From: Methanothrix thermoacetophila PT
Lineage (GTDB): Archaea > Halobacteriota > Methanosarcinia > Methanotrichales > Methanotrichaceae
Direction: 5' to 3'
Length of the DNA: 64,000 nt
Assembly (NCBI RefSeq): GCF_000014945.1
Contig: NC_008553.1
Span: 434,001 to 498,000, forward strand
Numbering within the stretch: the stretch's first letter is position 1; each line of letters starts with the position of its first letter. Positions 52,388 through 61,751 of this stretch are shown in pieces. The translations under genes were made by a program, and so were the position numbers. Under the pieces are notes generated by a model. That model was not told the origin of the DNA. It was given only the letters and a program-made list of their open reading frames with translations, and made no database searches.

Positions 52388-52597
52388 GCATCTCAAAATT
52401 CCCAGGCGTATTGATTTATGCAGATGCTCTTACGTGCGCAGCAACTTGTACAGGATGTGATGTGGTTGGTGAAAGCACTAATCTATTCGAGACAAATGCA
52501 TACCATGACCAGTGCCACTTTGGGTAAGTTATCATATGGATAAGAGCGTATATGGATTCTATTTTCGCACAGGATCAACACAGATCAGCATCATTCT
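52388..52597 (+). mobile_element. Family R element interrupted by a family Q element
   Basis: The left part (52390-52425, ATCTCAAAATTCCCAGGCGTATTG and on) and right part (52553-52597, TGGATTCTATTTTCGCACAGG) match 27015-27090. Between them, 52426-52548 is a reversed family Q copy. The right end of R is lost. The nesting order shows that Q was mobile after R landed here. Confidence 0.65.
52426..52548 (-). repeat. Family Q MITE-like repeat, copy 4, inserted in family R
   Basis: Read on the minus strand it begins CGCTCTTATCCATATGATAAC and ends GCGCACGTAAGAGC, 123 bp, nearly the same as copy 5 at 63229. It has no coding capacity. Confidence 0.75.
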
Positions 52598-52604
52598 CCA
52601 AGAA

Positions 52605-52655
52605 CACATAGCACGAACAGTGTCTTTCCGGGAAGGTTGTCATATGGGTAAGATC
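52605..52655 (-). repeat. Partial family Q repeat, copy 6
   Basis: On the minus strand ATCTTACCCATATGACAACCT with CACTGTTCGTGCTATGTG resembles the left half of family Q. The right half is missing. Confidence 0.45.
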
Positions 52656-52656
52656 A

Positions 52657-52672
52657 AAAACATTTTTGTTAT
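52657..52672 (-). terminator. Possible terminator after rfcL
   Basis: AACAAAAATGTTTTTG is a short palindrome with a U-run on the minus strand, 7-22 nt after the rfcL stop. Confidence 0.3.
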
Positions 52673-52678
52673 GTAGCA

Positions 52679-54082
52679 CTAGAAGTCGAAGAGGGACCTC
52701 TGTCTCTTCTCTTGGACAATTTCCTTGCTCACTGAGGCATACTTCATGGCTTTATCTTCCGGCTTTTCTATCTCTCTATCCACAATTTTAAGGCCGCGAT
52801 CTATCATGGCGATCTGCTCCGCCTCGATTATCTTCTGCGCGTCCTCAAAGAGCTTCTGCACCTTCTTTGTGGTTGGAGAGCTACCGGTCAGGAGCGCGAT
52901 CTCCTCAATGTTCAGACCGAGGGATGCTGCAACAGCCGCTCCAGTCTTCTTACTCCTCAGCAGAGCTCCCACAAAGTTCAGGAGTTCAGATCTGGCGTAG
53001 GACGTGCTGACATGGCAGTGCGCTGCGATCTTTCTGGCAGCTGAATCCCTAACAGATCTGGCCTTCCTTGTCTGACCCAGCCGTTTCCAGAGGCTTGGCG
53101 GCCTGAACTGCGTATACCCCCTACGCACCTTCGAGCTGACCGCTCTAACCCCGCCGGTCATCAGGAATGCGGCATACCTCCAGAGTGTGTAATTCTGCCG
53201 CCTTCTCACCCTTCCCAGGAAGATGTCAGCTCTCGATAAACATTCAAATCCCTTCGCGAGCTCTCGATCCTTGTACACAATGGGCAGATTCTCATCGATC
53301 CAGTGTATGAGATCCTCTGGGCTCTCGTCCAGCTGGTACGTCGCCTCAAGCGCACTCCTCGAGTCCTCGCCCTTGAATATCGAGTCCAGGACCCTGAATA
53401 TCGACGCCTTCACATCCCTCTCAGAGGTCGCGACGTCTTCCAGCCGCAGGTGCTTAAGACCACGAGCCGCAGCCTCCAGGTCGTTTATCGCGCTGCGCAG
53501 ATCGCCGCCGGACATCGCTGCTATATGCATTACCGCCTCCGGCTCGCATTCTATCCCCTCGCTCCTGCAGATCTCCCTGAGAAGCGATGCTATTGTCTGC
53601 GCTCTTATCGATCTGAACTGGACACCCCTGCATGCATCCCTGAGCGGTTTTTCTATATTGTAGTACTCGTTTGCGATCAGAATCACAGGCTGAGTCGCGT
53701 TCTTTATCACCCTCAGGATCGCTGCTGCGCCTCCTCTGTCGTATGTACCGTGGAGGTTGTCAGCCTCATCAAGTATCACGAGCCTTCTCCTGCCAGAGAA
53801 CGTGCTCACCTGCGATGCCGGGCCGGCAATGCTCTTTATTATCTCCGCGGTCCGCTGATCGCTGGCGTTGAGCTCTATGTAGTCCCAGTCCATCTCAGAT
53901 GCCAGCGCGAGGGCTGCAGATGTCTTCCCAACCCCTGGGGGGCCGTACAGGATAAGGCACTTCACCTCTGGCCTGCCCTTCTCCCAGGCCATGGCCCATG
54001 CCCTGAGCTCCGAGACCGCCTTGGCATTGCCCAGGATGCCGTCAAGGTTCTTCGGCCTGTACTTCTCAGCCCAGCTCGTCAT
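52679..54082 (-). CDS. rfcL: Replication factor C large subunit, RfcL
   Basis: This 467-residue AAA+ clamp-loader subunit has WAEKYRPKNLDGILGN, Walker A LYGPPGVGKTSAALAL, Walker B LVILDEADNLHG and SGGDLRSAINDLEAA. The C-terminus QRSLFDF is a PIP-box that binds PCNA. It loads the sliding clamp with RfcS (not in this window). Distance to the upstream flavoprotein gene is 4 nt, so both probably share a transcript. Confidence 0.95.
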   Translation of the reverse strand: MTSWAEKYRPKNLDGILGNAKAVSELRAWAMAWEKGRPEVKCLILYGPPGVGKTSAALALASEMDWDYIELNASDQRTAEIIKSIAGPASQVSTFSGRRRLVILDEADNLHGTYDRGGAAAILRVIKNATQPVILIANEYYNIEKPLRDACRGVQFRSIRAQTIASLLREICRSEGIECEPEAVMHIAAMSGGDLRSAINDLEAAARGLKHLRLEDVATSERDVKASIFRVLDSIFKGEDSRSALEATYQLDESPEDLIHWIDENLPIVYKDRELAKGFECLSRADIFLGRVRRRQNYTLWRYAAFLMTGGVRAVSSKVRRGYTQFRPPSLWKRLGQTRKARSVRDSAARKIAAHCHVSTSYARSELLNFVGALLRSKKTGAAVAASLGLNIEEIALLTGSSPTTKKVQKLFEDAQKIIEAEQIAMIDRGLKIVDREIEKPEDKAMKYASVSKEIVQEKRQRSLFDF

Positions 54083-54086
54083 GACT

Positions 54087-54515
54087 CTACCAGATGCCCT
54101 CCCTTCCTGTCATCTCAAACGCCTTTATCTCCCAGACGCACATCTCCATGCGCTCAAGCATCTCCCAGGTGAAGATCTTTCCACCATGCCCGCCGATCCC
54201 GCTCTTCATGAATGCATCGAACATCCTGCGCTTTGACTCCTGTGATCCTGAGAGCTCAGCTCTCCCATACACTATAACGCTCCTCCAACGCTGGCCCTCA
54301 AGCTCGTCGACCTCGAAGCAGACATTGCTGTTTCTCCTTGCGATCTCGATCTTCTTTCCGGAAGGCCTGGAGTGGAGTATCACCGTGTTGTCCACGTAAA
54401 CGTACGACATTGGTATCACGTAGGGGCGATCCTCATAGGAGAGCGCCAGCCTGCCGTATCTGCATCTTCTGAGCAGGTCCTCGCATTCATCCATGCTCAT
54501 TTCACGAACGTTCAT
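54087..54515 (-). CDS. Pyridoxamine 5'-phosphate oxidase-like flavin-binding protein
   Basis: This 142-residue protein has the split-barrel start EDLLRRCRYGRLALSYEDRPYVIPMSYVY, NSNVCFEVDELEG and WRSVIVYGRAEL, features of the FMN- or F420-binding PNPOx-like family. GGTGATGAGAG lies before ATG 54515. The substrate is unknown. It is followed by rfcL at 4 nt spacing. Confidence 0.9.
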   Translation of the reverse strand: MNVREMSMDECEDLLRRCRYGRLALSYEDRPYVIPMSYVYVDNTVILHSRPSGKKIEIARRNSNVCFEVDELEGQRWRSVIVYGRAELSGSQESKRRMFDAFMKSGIGGHGGKIFTWEMLERMEMCVWEIKAFEMTGREGIW

Positions 54516-54666
54516 CTCTCATCACCTCAAAGCAGTGCTTTCTGTGCCAGTCTCAAACACGTCGAGCCATGTAAAAATGTTTCATGGGGCCAATCACAAG
54601 GCGCTACCTTCCGGGGGTTAATCTATCGTCTGCTCCTGCCACAAGGGGGCGTGCCTCGAACCCCAT

Positions 54667-55650
54667 TCAATAGCCTCTGCGTATCATGTAATCCGCAAGC
54701 TCGAGAAGCAGTTTCTTCGCGGGAGAATCATCCAGAACATCGAGCGCGCGCTTCCCCCTCCCGACGAACTCCTCCGCCCTTCTCCTGGCATAATCTATAG
54801 ACCCGCATCTCCTCAGGGCTGAGATCGCTTCCCTCAGCTGCTCCTGGCTGGCCTGCCCCTTCCCGAATATCTCCAGCTTCACACCCTTCGAGAGCGCATC
54901 TATTATTATCATCGTCTTCTTTCCCTCGAGGATGTCTCCTCCAAGCCTCTTTCCCAGGACATCCTCTGGCACGGTCAGGTCGAGTATGTCGTCGTGTATC
55001 TGAAATCCCATGCCTGTAAGCCTGCCGAACTCCTCGAGGCCTCCTGCCACCTCAGGAGGCGCCCCGCCCAGAGTCGCGCCGATCCATGCAGAGGCTCCAT
55101 ACAGCACCCCTGTCTTCTTCTCGATCATCTCCAGGTACTCTTTCTCCGTCACGCTTTCAGCGCGCTCAAACTCCAGGTCCTGCCACTGACCCTCGCATAT
55201 CGAGGTGCAGGTTCTCGCGAGCATATCCATGGCGGCGAGCACTCTCTCAGGGGGTGCGTCCACCATTGAGAGCATCTCGAATGCTTTGGAGTATAGCGTA
55301 TCGCCTGCGAGTATCGCCCCTGATGTCCCCCATATCACATGGACCGCAGGTTTGCCACGCCTCAGGGAGGCGTTATCCATTATGTCATCATGTATCAGCG
55401 TGAAGTTGTGAACCAGCTCTATGGCGACAGCAGCCGGAACCAAACGAGCGGCGTCACACCCAACAGACTCTCCGGCTATTAGGAGCAGAGATGGCCTGAG
55501 CCGCTTTCCGCCAGCCCCCAGCAGATGCCTGGCTGCGTCGTATAACCCTTCAGGTCTGGAGACTGGCAGGAGTTCATCTATGGCTTTAGATATAAGATCA
55601 GCACGCCTCCTGAGCTCTGCCTCCAGATCTCCTCCCTCCAAGGTTTTCAT
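54667..55650 (-). CDS. idsA: Polyprenyl (geranylgeranyl/farnesyl) diphosphate synthase
   Basis: This 327-residue protein has the first Asp-rich motif LIHDDIMDNA and the second QIHDDILDL. GGKRLRPSLLL and KTGVLYGASAW complete the trans-prenyltransferase pattern. It condenses IPP onto DMAPP-derived chains for archaeal lipids. It is the last gene of the isoprenoid operon and has AGAGGT 12 nt before its ATG. Confidence 0.95.
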   Translation of the reverse strand: MKTLEGGDLEAELRRRADLISKAIDELLPVSRPEGLYDAARHLLGAGGKRLRPSLLLIAGESVGCDAARLVPAAVAIELVHNFTLIHDDIMDNASLRRGKPAVHVIWGTSGAILAGDTLYSKAFEMLSMVDAPPERVLAAMDMLARTCTSICEGQWQDLEFERAESVTEKEYLEMIEKKTGVLYGASAWIGATLGGAPPEVAGGLEEFGRLTGMGFQIHDDILDLTVPEDVLGKRLGGDILEGKKTMIIIDALSKGVKLEIFGKGQASQEQLREAISALRRCGSIDYARRRAEEFVGRGKRALDVLDDSPAKKLLLELADYMIRRGY

Positions 55651-55671
55651 GATCTTCGACCTCTTTTAAGC

Positions 55672-57012
55672 TCACCCGAGGAGCAGCTCCTGCCCGTTCC
55701 TCAGGAGATGTATCGAGTATCCCAGCTTGTATCCCGTATCCTCGGCCAGCATTAGGTACTGGCCGTGGCTGTTGAGGTTGCCGTGGCTGGGTATCACATG
55801 CTCCGGGTTTATCATGCGCAGAAGCTCCCAGTGGTCCTCCCTGCATGCATGTCCTGAGACATGCACGTTATCGTATATCCTTGCGCCCTTCATCTTCAGC
55901 TTCGTCTCTACCGTGTGACGATTTGACATGTTGAGGGGCTGTGGTATGATTCCGGCGCTGAATATGACTCTATCTCCAGACTCCACCCGGAACTCTGTCT
56001 CCCCGTTCGCGATCCTGCTCAGTATCGCCCCAGGCTCCCCCTGGTGGCCTGTCATTATGGGCAGGTACTTGTCCTTTCCCTCGACCATCATCCTCTTAAG
56101 TGCTTTATCGACTGCCTTCCGCCTGCCGCATACAGCCAGCCCGTTCCCGCGCTCTGCGTATCCTGTTCTAACAGCAGTCCCCCAGTACTTCTCCATGCTT
56201 CTTCCAAGAAGAATTGGCTTGCGGCCCATTTTGCGGGCTGCCTCTATTATGGCCTTGATCCTGGCGATATGTGAGGAGAACGTGGTCACCAGTATACCCG
56301 ACTCAGTCTCCTCCGTTCCCATGAGAACATCCCAGACCAGGTCCTTGGCGATCTGTTCTGACGGCGTCTTCCCGGAGATCCCAGCGTTTGTGGTCTCCGT
56401 TATCAGCGCCAGAACACCCTCCCTGCCGAGCTGTCTGAGCCTGGGAAAATCCGGGGGCTCGCCCAGCGTCGGGCTCCTGTCGATCTTGAAGTCATTTGCG
56501 TAAAGTATCGTTCCATGTTTTGTGTGAAGCGCGGCAAAGACGCAGTCCACTATGCTGTGCTGGACCCGAATGAACTCCAGCTCTATATCCGGGGTCACCT
56601 GATACCTCTCTCCGGCCCTCAGGCTGATGACCTCGTTGTTCACTCTGAATATCCTCTCAGCCTTTATCTCCTGGTTCACGAGATCGGCTGTGAACGGTGT
56701 TGCTATGATCGGCGCGCGGTATTTGTGAGCCAGCTTCGATACCGCACCTATGTGATCCAGATGCCCATGTGTGCACACGATCGCCCTGACCTTTGATGCG
56801 ACCCCGTTCAGAACGCTGTCATCAGGTATGGCGCCCATCGCTATGAGATCTGAGGAGTGAAGCGACTCCACATCAGTATCCTCATGTATCTGGACCCTGT
56901 CCAGGCGGATCCCCATATCCATTATTATTATGTCATTCCCGACTCTGATGGCAGTCATGTTTCTTCCGATCTCATCGTATCCGCCGACTGCCATTATTCC
57001 TATGCTGCTCAT
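55672..57012 (-). CDS. rnj: Ribonuclease J (beta-CASP metallo-beta-lactamase)
   Basis: This 446-residue protein opens GIMAVGGYDEIGRNMTAI and has the catalytic zinc motif CTHGHLDHIGA, the beta-CASP segments VTTFSSHIARI and LLGRSMEKY, and the C-terminal VSGHACRED and IPSHGN. It is a 5' exonuclease in mRNA decay. ATG 57012 at GAGGAAG is chosen; the open frame continues 120 codons upstream into the isomerase gene and is not coding. Archaeal isoprenoid operons commonly carry this gene. Confidence 0.95.
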   Translation of the reverse strand: MSSIGIMAVGGYDEIGRNMTAIRVGNDIIIMDMGIRLDRVQIHEDTDVESLHSSDLIAMGAIPDDSVLNGVASKVRAIVCTHGHLDHIGAVSKLAHKYRAPIIATPFTADLVNQEIKAERIFRVNNEVISLRAGERYQVTPDIELEFIRVQHSIVDCVFAALHTKHGTILYANDFKIDRSPTLGEPPDFPRLRQLGREGVLALITETTNAGISGKTPSEQIAKDLVWDVLMGTEETESGILVTTFSSHIARIKAIIEAARKMGRKPILLGRSMEKYWGTAVRTGYAERGNGLAVCGRRKAVDKALKRMMVEGKDKYLPIMTGHQGEPGAILSRIANGETEFRVESGDRVIFSAGIIPQPLNMSNRHTVETKLKMKGARIYDNVHVSGHACREDHWELLRMINPEHVIPSHGNLNSHGQYLMLAEDTGYKLGYSIHLLRNGQELLLG

Positions 57013-57026
57013 CTTCCTCCTCTCTT

Positions 57027-58100
57027 TTACCTTTTTGATGAAAAAATCTTTGTATCGATGCCCCTCTGCTCTAGTATCTCCCGAGTCCTGCCGGTTATTA
57101 TCACAGGTGCCCTGCTCAGCTCCTGTAAGCTCCTCGATCCGGTGAGAAACATCGATATCCTGAGTTCTCTCACAAATCTTTGAAGCACTCTGACGACATC
57201 CACGCTGCCCCTCGTCGCTGGAGCGAGCAGGGGAAGCGCAGCGCCGGCCATGAACGCGCCCAACGCGATGCTCCTCGCCACATCTATGCCGCTCCTCACG
57301 CCACCTGATGATATCACCTGAGCTCCGGCGCGTGAACATTCTATCACCGATACAGGCGTTGGTATTCCCCATTCAGCGAAGAGCATGCCGATCTCCTTCG
57401 ACTCTGGATCCCCTCTGAGCTCTGCCCTGTATGATTCGACCATTGACCAGGACGTCCCTCCGGTGCCGGCGACATCTATGAGCTGGATACCGGAATCAAC
57501 GAGCATTCTCGCATCCTCGAAGGGAATACCGCAACCGGTCTCCTTGATGATTATCGGCAGCCTGAATCTCGCCTCTCTCAGAGAACCGAGAACGCCTGCC
57601 GCATGCCTCTCGCCCTCTGGCTGGACTGACTCCTGGAGGAAGTTGAGATGAACCGCGACCGCATCCGCATCCACCATCTCCGCGACCCTGTCCAGAACCT
57701 CAGGCCCGTATCTGTGCAGCTGAACAGCCCCTATGTTCCCTATCACGGGCACATCTGGAGCAAGTTCTCTGACGACCGAGAATGTATCCTCGAGATCGGG
57801 ATGCTCAAGCGCAGCACGCTGCGATCCGACTCCGATCGCAATGCCGGTCTCCTGAGCCGCTGTGGCAAGGTTCGCGTTGATCTCCCTCGCATCCGGATGG
57901 CCACCTGTCATGGCGCTTATTATCAGCGGCGCGGAGAGCCTCCTGTTGAGAAATGTGCATTCTGTACACACATCAGACTCGTCGATCTCGGGTAGGGCTC
58001 TGTGCAGGAGAATCAGATCATCAAACGGCCTGTATTTTGAGACGACCTCCTTCTTCAGGCATATCTCTATATGTTCAAGCTTCCTGCGAACAGTCTCCAT
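57027..58100 (-). CDS. fni: Isopentenyl diphosphate isomerase type 2
   Basis: This 357-residue FMN-dependent protein has APLIISAMTGGH, QETGIAIGVGSQRAAL, AVHLNFLQESVQPEG, IIKETGCGI and IDVAGTGGTSW, all IDI-2 hallmarks. It converts IPP to DMAPP. ATG 58100 is 1 nt after the kinase stop; the longer frame lies in the kinase gene. Confidence 0.95.
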   Translation of the reverse strand: METVRRKLEHIEICLKKEVVSKYRPFDDLILLHRALPEIDESDVCTECTFLNRRLSAPLIISAMTGGHPDAREINANLATAAQETGIAIGVGSQRAALEHPDLEDTFSVVRELAPDVPVIGNIGAVQLHRYGPEVLDRVAEMVDADAVAVHLNFLQESVQPEGERHAAGVLGSLREARFRLPIIIKETGCGIPFEDARMLVDSGIQLIDVAGTGGTSWSMVESYRAELRGDPESKEIGMLFAEWGIPTPVSVIECSRAGAQVISSGGVRSGIDVARSIALGAFMAGAALPLLAPATRGSVDVVRVLQRFVRELRISMFLTGSRSLQELSRAPVIITGRTREILEQRGIDTKIFSSKR

Positions 58101-58101
58101 G

Positions 58102-58848
58102 CTATCTACCTGTGATGAGGGTGCCGAGACTCTCTCCTGAGAGTGCACGTCTGACATTTCCAGCCACGCCTGCGTTGAATATCCTGGAGTCTATGCCGAT
58201 CCCCGCGAGCTCCACAAGCTCTGCGAGCTTTCCGCGCATGCCCCCCGTCACATCAACTCCTTTTGCTGGCAGAAGATGGGATTCGAGAGAATGCATATCA
58301 TTGGGTGTTATGCAGCTGAGAACTCTTCCATCAATCATGACGCCGTCCACATCAGTGCCCATCGCGACCATCCCAGCTCCAAGAGTTCTCGCCATATAAG
58401 ACACAAGCTGGTCTCCGGAGACTATGCCAGCGCCTTTGGACAGATCCATCGCGACATCACCGTGGAGCACAGGAACCACATCGCGCCTGAGCATCTCTGT
58501 GATCACTTCTGTGCTCATGTGATGAATCCTGCCATCCCTGAGAACCACAGAGCTCAGGGGATGGAGGGGCAGTGCATCTACCCCGGCATCGTGCAGCGCT
58601 TCGACCACGATTCTGTTGAGATCCGAGACGGAGAGGTGTGTCTTCAGCAGACCCTCTCCGCTGAACCTCTCAGGGAGCCCGAAATTTTTTGCATGAATGT
58701 GGCCAAACGACCCAGCGCCATGGACGACGATGAGATTCTCGATTCCCGATATCTCATGAGCGATCCGTGATATCTGGTCCAGCCTGGCTGTGGCCAGCCT
58801 GCTCTTATCTGTGATTATGCTCCCGCCAAGCTTCAGTATCTTAAGCAT
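58102..58848 (-). CDS. Isopentenyl phosphate kinase
   Basis: This 248-residue amino-acid-kinase-fold protein has KLGGSIITDKS, the catalytic-His region GAGSFGHIHAKNFG, and DVDGVM. It phosphorylates isopentenyl phosphate to IPP in the archaeal mevalonate variant. It lies 3 nt after mevalonate kinase and 1 nt before the isomerase. Confidence 0.95.
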   Translation of the reverse strand: MLKILKLGGSIITDKSRLATARLDQISRIAHEISGIENLIVVHGAGSFGHIHAKNFGLPERFSGEGLLKTHLSVSDLNRIVVEALHDAGVDALPLHPLSSVVLRDGRIHHMSTEVITEMLRRDVVPVLHGDVAMDLSKGAGIVSGDQLVSYMARTLGAGMVAMGTDVDGVMIDGRVLSCITPNDMHSLESHLLPAKGVDVTGGMRGKLAELVELAGIGIDSRIFNAGVAGNVRRALSGESLGTLITGR

Positions 58849-58851
58849 AAC

Positions 58852-59817
58852 TCAATCTTCTACAGTAACACCATTGCAGCCGGTCCTTACCACAAATGCC
58901 CTGCCCCTCGCCTGGGTTATCGCGGTGATGGCTCTCGAGCACATCCCCTCTTTTGGAAGAGCTATCATGCAGCCACCTCCGCCGGCGCCTGTCAGCTTCG
59001 CTCCCAGCGCCATTCCAGCGCCCCGAGCAGCGTAGACGAGCTCGCTCAGCTCCCTCGTCCCGACCCCGATCGCCTCAAGAAGGCCGTGGTTTATGTTCAT
59101 GAGCCTCCCGAGCTCCTTGAGATCCAGATCCTTTATGCACGGCACAGCCTTTCTGGATATAACGCCCATAGCTTTGAATATAGGGTCCACGATTTCCGGA
59201 TACCTCGACCTCAGCTCCTGGACCCGAGCGACCTCAGCTCTTGTATCATGCGGGACAGAGGTGCAGCCGACGACAAGATCCATCTGAGGCAGATCAAGTG
59301 GCGTGACACCATCTGATATCTGTATGTATCCTCCGTATGCAGCAAGCGCTGTGTCCATCGGGCTCCCAAGGCCTCCCTGGACGGTCTTCTCGATCCTGTG
59401 GGCCTCTGCCGCGATACTCTTCACCTCCATATCTATGCCCATGTGGTGGCTCAGAGCGGCCAGCGTCGCGACGACAATGGCTGCGGAGGATCCCAGTCCT
59501 GATGCCACAGGTATCTCAGAAGAGACCGTGATCCTCACATCTCTCACATCAAGCGCCTTCACAACAGCAGACACATACCTGGCAGCAGCAGCAGCCTCAT
59601 CTGAGCTGCCGAGAGACACGACTCTCCCATCAGAATCGACCGAGAAGCCGGAGAGCCTCAGTCCCAGCCCATGTATGCTGATCTCCGTCTTTCCAGGGAG
59701 ATCCTCAACCAAGACCCTGGCGCGCAGATCTATCGCGGTGCCCAGCGCGGGAGCGCCTGACACAACAGCATGCTCCCCGAAGAGTATGACCTTCCCCGGG
59801 GCTGATGCCGCTGTCAT
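58852..59817 (-). CDS. mvk: Mevalonate kinase
   Basis: This 321-residue GHMP kinase opens APGKVILFGEHAVVSG and has SGLGSSAAIVVATLAAL and KLTGAGGGGCMIAL. It phosphorylates mevalonate. GGAGG lies 4 nt before ATG 59817. Confidence 0.95.
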   Translation of the reverse strand: MTAASAPGKVILFGEHAVVSGAPALGTAIDLRARVLVEDLPGKTEISIHGLGLRLSGFSVDSDGRVVSLGSSDEAAAAARYVSAVVKALDVRDVRITVSSEIPVASGLGSSAAIVVATLAALSHHMGIDMEVKSIAAEAHRIEKTVQGGLGSPMDTALAAYGGYIQISDGVTPLDLPQMDLVVGCTSVPHDTRAEVARVQELRSRYPEIVDPIFKAMGVISRKAVPCIKDLDLKELGRLMNINHGLLEAIGVGTRELSELVYAARGAGMALGAKLTGAGGGGCMIALPKEGMCSRAITAITQARGRAFVVRTGCNGVTVED

Positions 59818-59824
59818 ACTCCTC

Positions 59825-60634
59825 CTAGGTGAATATCACAGCCCCATAGCCCACGACCTGGCCGCGATCTCCGGAGACGTCTCCACTGGTCGCATAGCGC
59901 AGAAGCTTCCCCATGCTCGCGCCCAGTCGCCTGGAGGCTGCTATCGTCGCTGCCATGGGACCGTAGCCGCAGACCCCGTGCCCATAATACCTGGAATCGA
60001 GCATCTCGATCTTTGAATACAGATCGTCGATGTCCATTCTGATAACAGACTCCAGTATCGATGTATCGAGCTGCCTGGCGGTCTCATACCTGAGATAATG
60101 CGTGAGATCGCTGGATGCTATCACAGTGCAGCTCCTACCAAGCTTCAGGATCGCATTCGCCACGGCCTCTCCGACCTCGATGGCGGTCTCCTGATCCTGC
60201 ATGCCCATGCAGATCGGGAGTATTCTGAAGCCTGAGAAGCACCTCTGGAGAAACGGCAGCTGAACCTCGATCGAGTGCTCCTCCATGTGCGCCATCTCAT
60301 CCGACGCCACTATTGTTCCCTCCAGAGCGTCGGCGAGCTCAAGATCCACAGGGACACTGCCCAGCGGGGTTCTCCAGGTCTCCCTGCTGACGGCGACTGG
60401 GAGCCCGAGGCCGGTGTGGTTCGGGCCGATCAGAACGTATGTCTCGCGCTCTGGAAGCCTCGCATACACTTCGGCTGCGACATACCCCGAGTATATGTAG
60501 CCAGCGTGTGGCACCACTGCGCCGATAACCGGCATGGGCTCGCGCTTCAGCCCGCGAAATGCAGAGCTGAGCTCTGCAAGCAGCGCCTCGGCCCTTGCTG
60601 GATAGAACATACCGGCCGCAGCTGGTGGTCTCAT
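59825..60634 (-). CDS. MEMO1-family protein
   Basis: This 269-residue protein has RPPAAAGMFYPA, VVPHAGYIYSGYVAAEVYA, LIGPNHTG, EEHSIEVQLPFLQ and SSDLTHYLRYE, the MEMO family marks with conserved His. Its biochemical role in archaea is unknown, but it is commonly found in ribosomal/mevalonate operons as here, 2 nt from uS2. Confidence 0.93.
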   Translation of the reverse strand: MRPPAAAGMFYPARAEALLAELSSAFRGLKREPMPVIGAVVPHAGYIYSGYVAAEVYARLPERETYVLIGPNHTGLGLPVAVSRETWRTPLGSVPVDLELADALEGTIVASDEMAHMEEHSIEVQLPFLQRCFSGFRILPICMGMQDQETAIEVGEAVANAILKLGRSCTVIASSDLTHYLRYETARQLDTSILESVIRMDIDDLYSKIEMLDSRYYGHGVCGYGPMAATIAASRRLGASMGKLLRYATSGDVSGDRGQVVGYGAVIFT

Positions 60635-60636
60635 AT

Positions 60637-61257
60637 TCAGAACTCCATCTCGAAGTCTGATACTGTGTACTTGAATCTGTCCTCCTCACCACGCTCGCGC
60701 AGGACCTGTCTCGCAAGAAGCCAATATATCAGCGTCAGTGCCTTCCTGCCCTTGTTGTTTGTGGGAATCACAAGATCCACGTTGGATGTCATGTTGTTGG
60801 TATCGCAGAGCGCCACCACAGGTATGCCGATATCGACAGCCTCCTTGACAGCCTGACCATCACCGGCTGGATCTGTAACTAAAAGTACATCAGGCTCTAT
60901 GTATCCCGCGAAATGCGGGTTTGTGAGCGTGTTAGGTATGAACCTTCCGACATTTGCCCTGGCACCGACGGCCTTCGCGAACATTGTAGCCGGCCTCTGG
61001 CCGTATTGTCTGGCAGAAACAACGAGTATCTTTGAGGGCTCATAGTTCGCCAGAAACTTTCCAGCAAGCCGTATCCTTTTGTCTGTTGCCTGAACATCAA
61101 GAACGTAAAGACCGTCTGTTCTGACCCTGTAGATGTACTTCATCATATCGCTGGTCTTCTGCTGCGTCCCGATGTGAACACCGGCAGCAAGATACTCGTC
61201 TATGGGGATCAGGGTCTCATAATCGCCCTCGACGGTTATCGTCTCTTCTTCAACCAA
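60637..61257 (-). CDS. rps2: Small ribosomal subunit protein uS2
   Basis: This 206-residue protein has [44 protein letters not shown] and [22 protein letters not shown], typical uS2. The start is TTG 61257, supported by GGTGA 5 nt upstream. Confidence 0.96.
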   Translation of the reverse strand: MVEEETITVEGDYETLIPIDEYLAAGVHIGTQQKTSDMMKYIYRVRTDGLYVLDVQATDKRIRLAGKFLANYEPSKILVVSARQYGQRPATMFAKAVGARANVGRFIPNTLTNPHFAGYIEPDVLLVTDPAGDGQAVKEAVDIGIPVVALCDTNNMTSNVDLVIPTNNKGRKALTLIYWLLARQVLRERGEEDRFKYTVSDFEMEF

Positions 61258-61266
61258 TCAATTCAC

Positions 61267-61449
61267 CTACCTTTTGCGATCACGTTTCACTGTTATAGGT
61301 ATAACACCCAACCTCATCTCTTCAAGAGCTATTTCGAGAGGGTCTATGGAATCCGTCCTTATTAACACTGGGGCACCCATGAAAATCTGCAGAGCACGTG
61401 CTCCCACTATCCTGGCTCGCTCAAATCGAGTGTATTTCTCGCCCTTCAA
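61267..61449 (-). CDS. rpoK: RNA polymerase subunit RpoK (Rpb6/omega)
   Basis: This 60-residue protein reads [18 protein letters not shown] then [20 protein letters not shown], the conserved RpoK core. TTG 61449 follows GAGGTGG. It sits between the tRNA and uS2, 9 nt from uS2. Confidence 0.95.
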   Translation of the reverse strand: MKGEKYTRFERARIVGARALQIFMGAPVLIRTDSIDPLEIALEEMRLGVIPITVKRDRKR

Positions 61450-61476
61450 ATAGCCACCTCAAAAGGAAGAGTATGA

Positions 61477-61551
61477 TGGGGTTGCTGAGATTCGAACTCA
61501 GGTCACAGCGTCCCGAACGCTGTAGGATGGACCAGGCTACCCTACAACCCC
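61477..61551 (-). tRNA. tRNA-Pro (anticodon CGG)
   Basis: On the minus strand 75 bases fold as a tRNA: acceptor GGGGTTG with CAACCCC, D arm around GGGTAGCCTGGTCCATCC, anticodon stem CAGCG/CGCTG with loop TTCGGGA, T arm with GAGTTCGAATCTC, discriminator A. The anticodon CGG reads CCG (Pro). CCA is not encoded and no intron is seen. It is inside the ribosomal-protein operon between rpoN and rpoK. Confidence 0.93.
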
Positions 61552-61559
61552 CTTTCTCT

Positions 61560-61745
61560 CTACTGGTACCTGCGGAGCATCTCCACGACCTCAACATGGG
61601 AGAGAAGCATCCGCCTGCAGCAGTACCTCTCTATCCCAAGGTCGTCCATCACCTTCCCAGGTGGCTCGGATTTGATCCGCTCCCTGTACTCTTCCCACAC
61701 GCTGGAGATGACCTTCCCACAGGAGAAGCATCTTACTGGGATCAA
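61560..61745 (-). CDS. rpoN: RNA polymerase subunit RpoN (Rpb10)
   Basis: This 61-residue zinc-binding subunit has IPVRCFSCGKVI and ERYCCRRMLLSHVE, the CxxC plus CC zinc site. TTG 61745 is the start, with GGTGA 6 nt upstream. It lies 6 nt after uS9. Confidence 0.96.
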   Translation of the reverse strand: MIPVRCFSCGKVISSVWEEYRERIKSEPPGKVMDDLGIERYCCRRMLLSHVEVVEMLRRYQ

Positions 61746-61751
61746 GGCATC

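Noticed and set aside
52500-52680. Promoter for rfcL
   Set aside because: rfcL is on the minus strand and reads toward this region, so these bases are downstream of it.
54600-54666. Possible tRNA T-arm (GGTTCGAGG on the minus strand)
   Set aside because: The flanking bases do not form a T stem, acceptor stem or anticodon arm.
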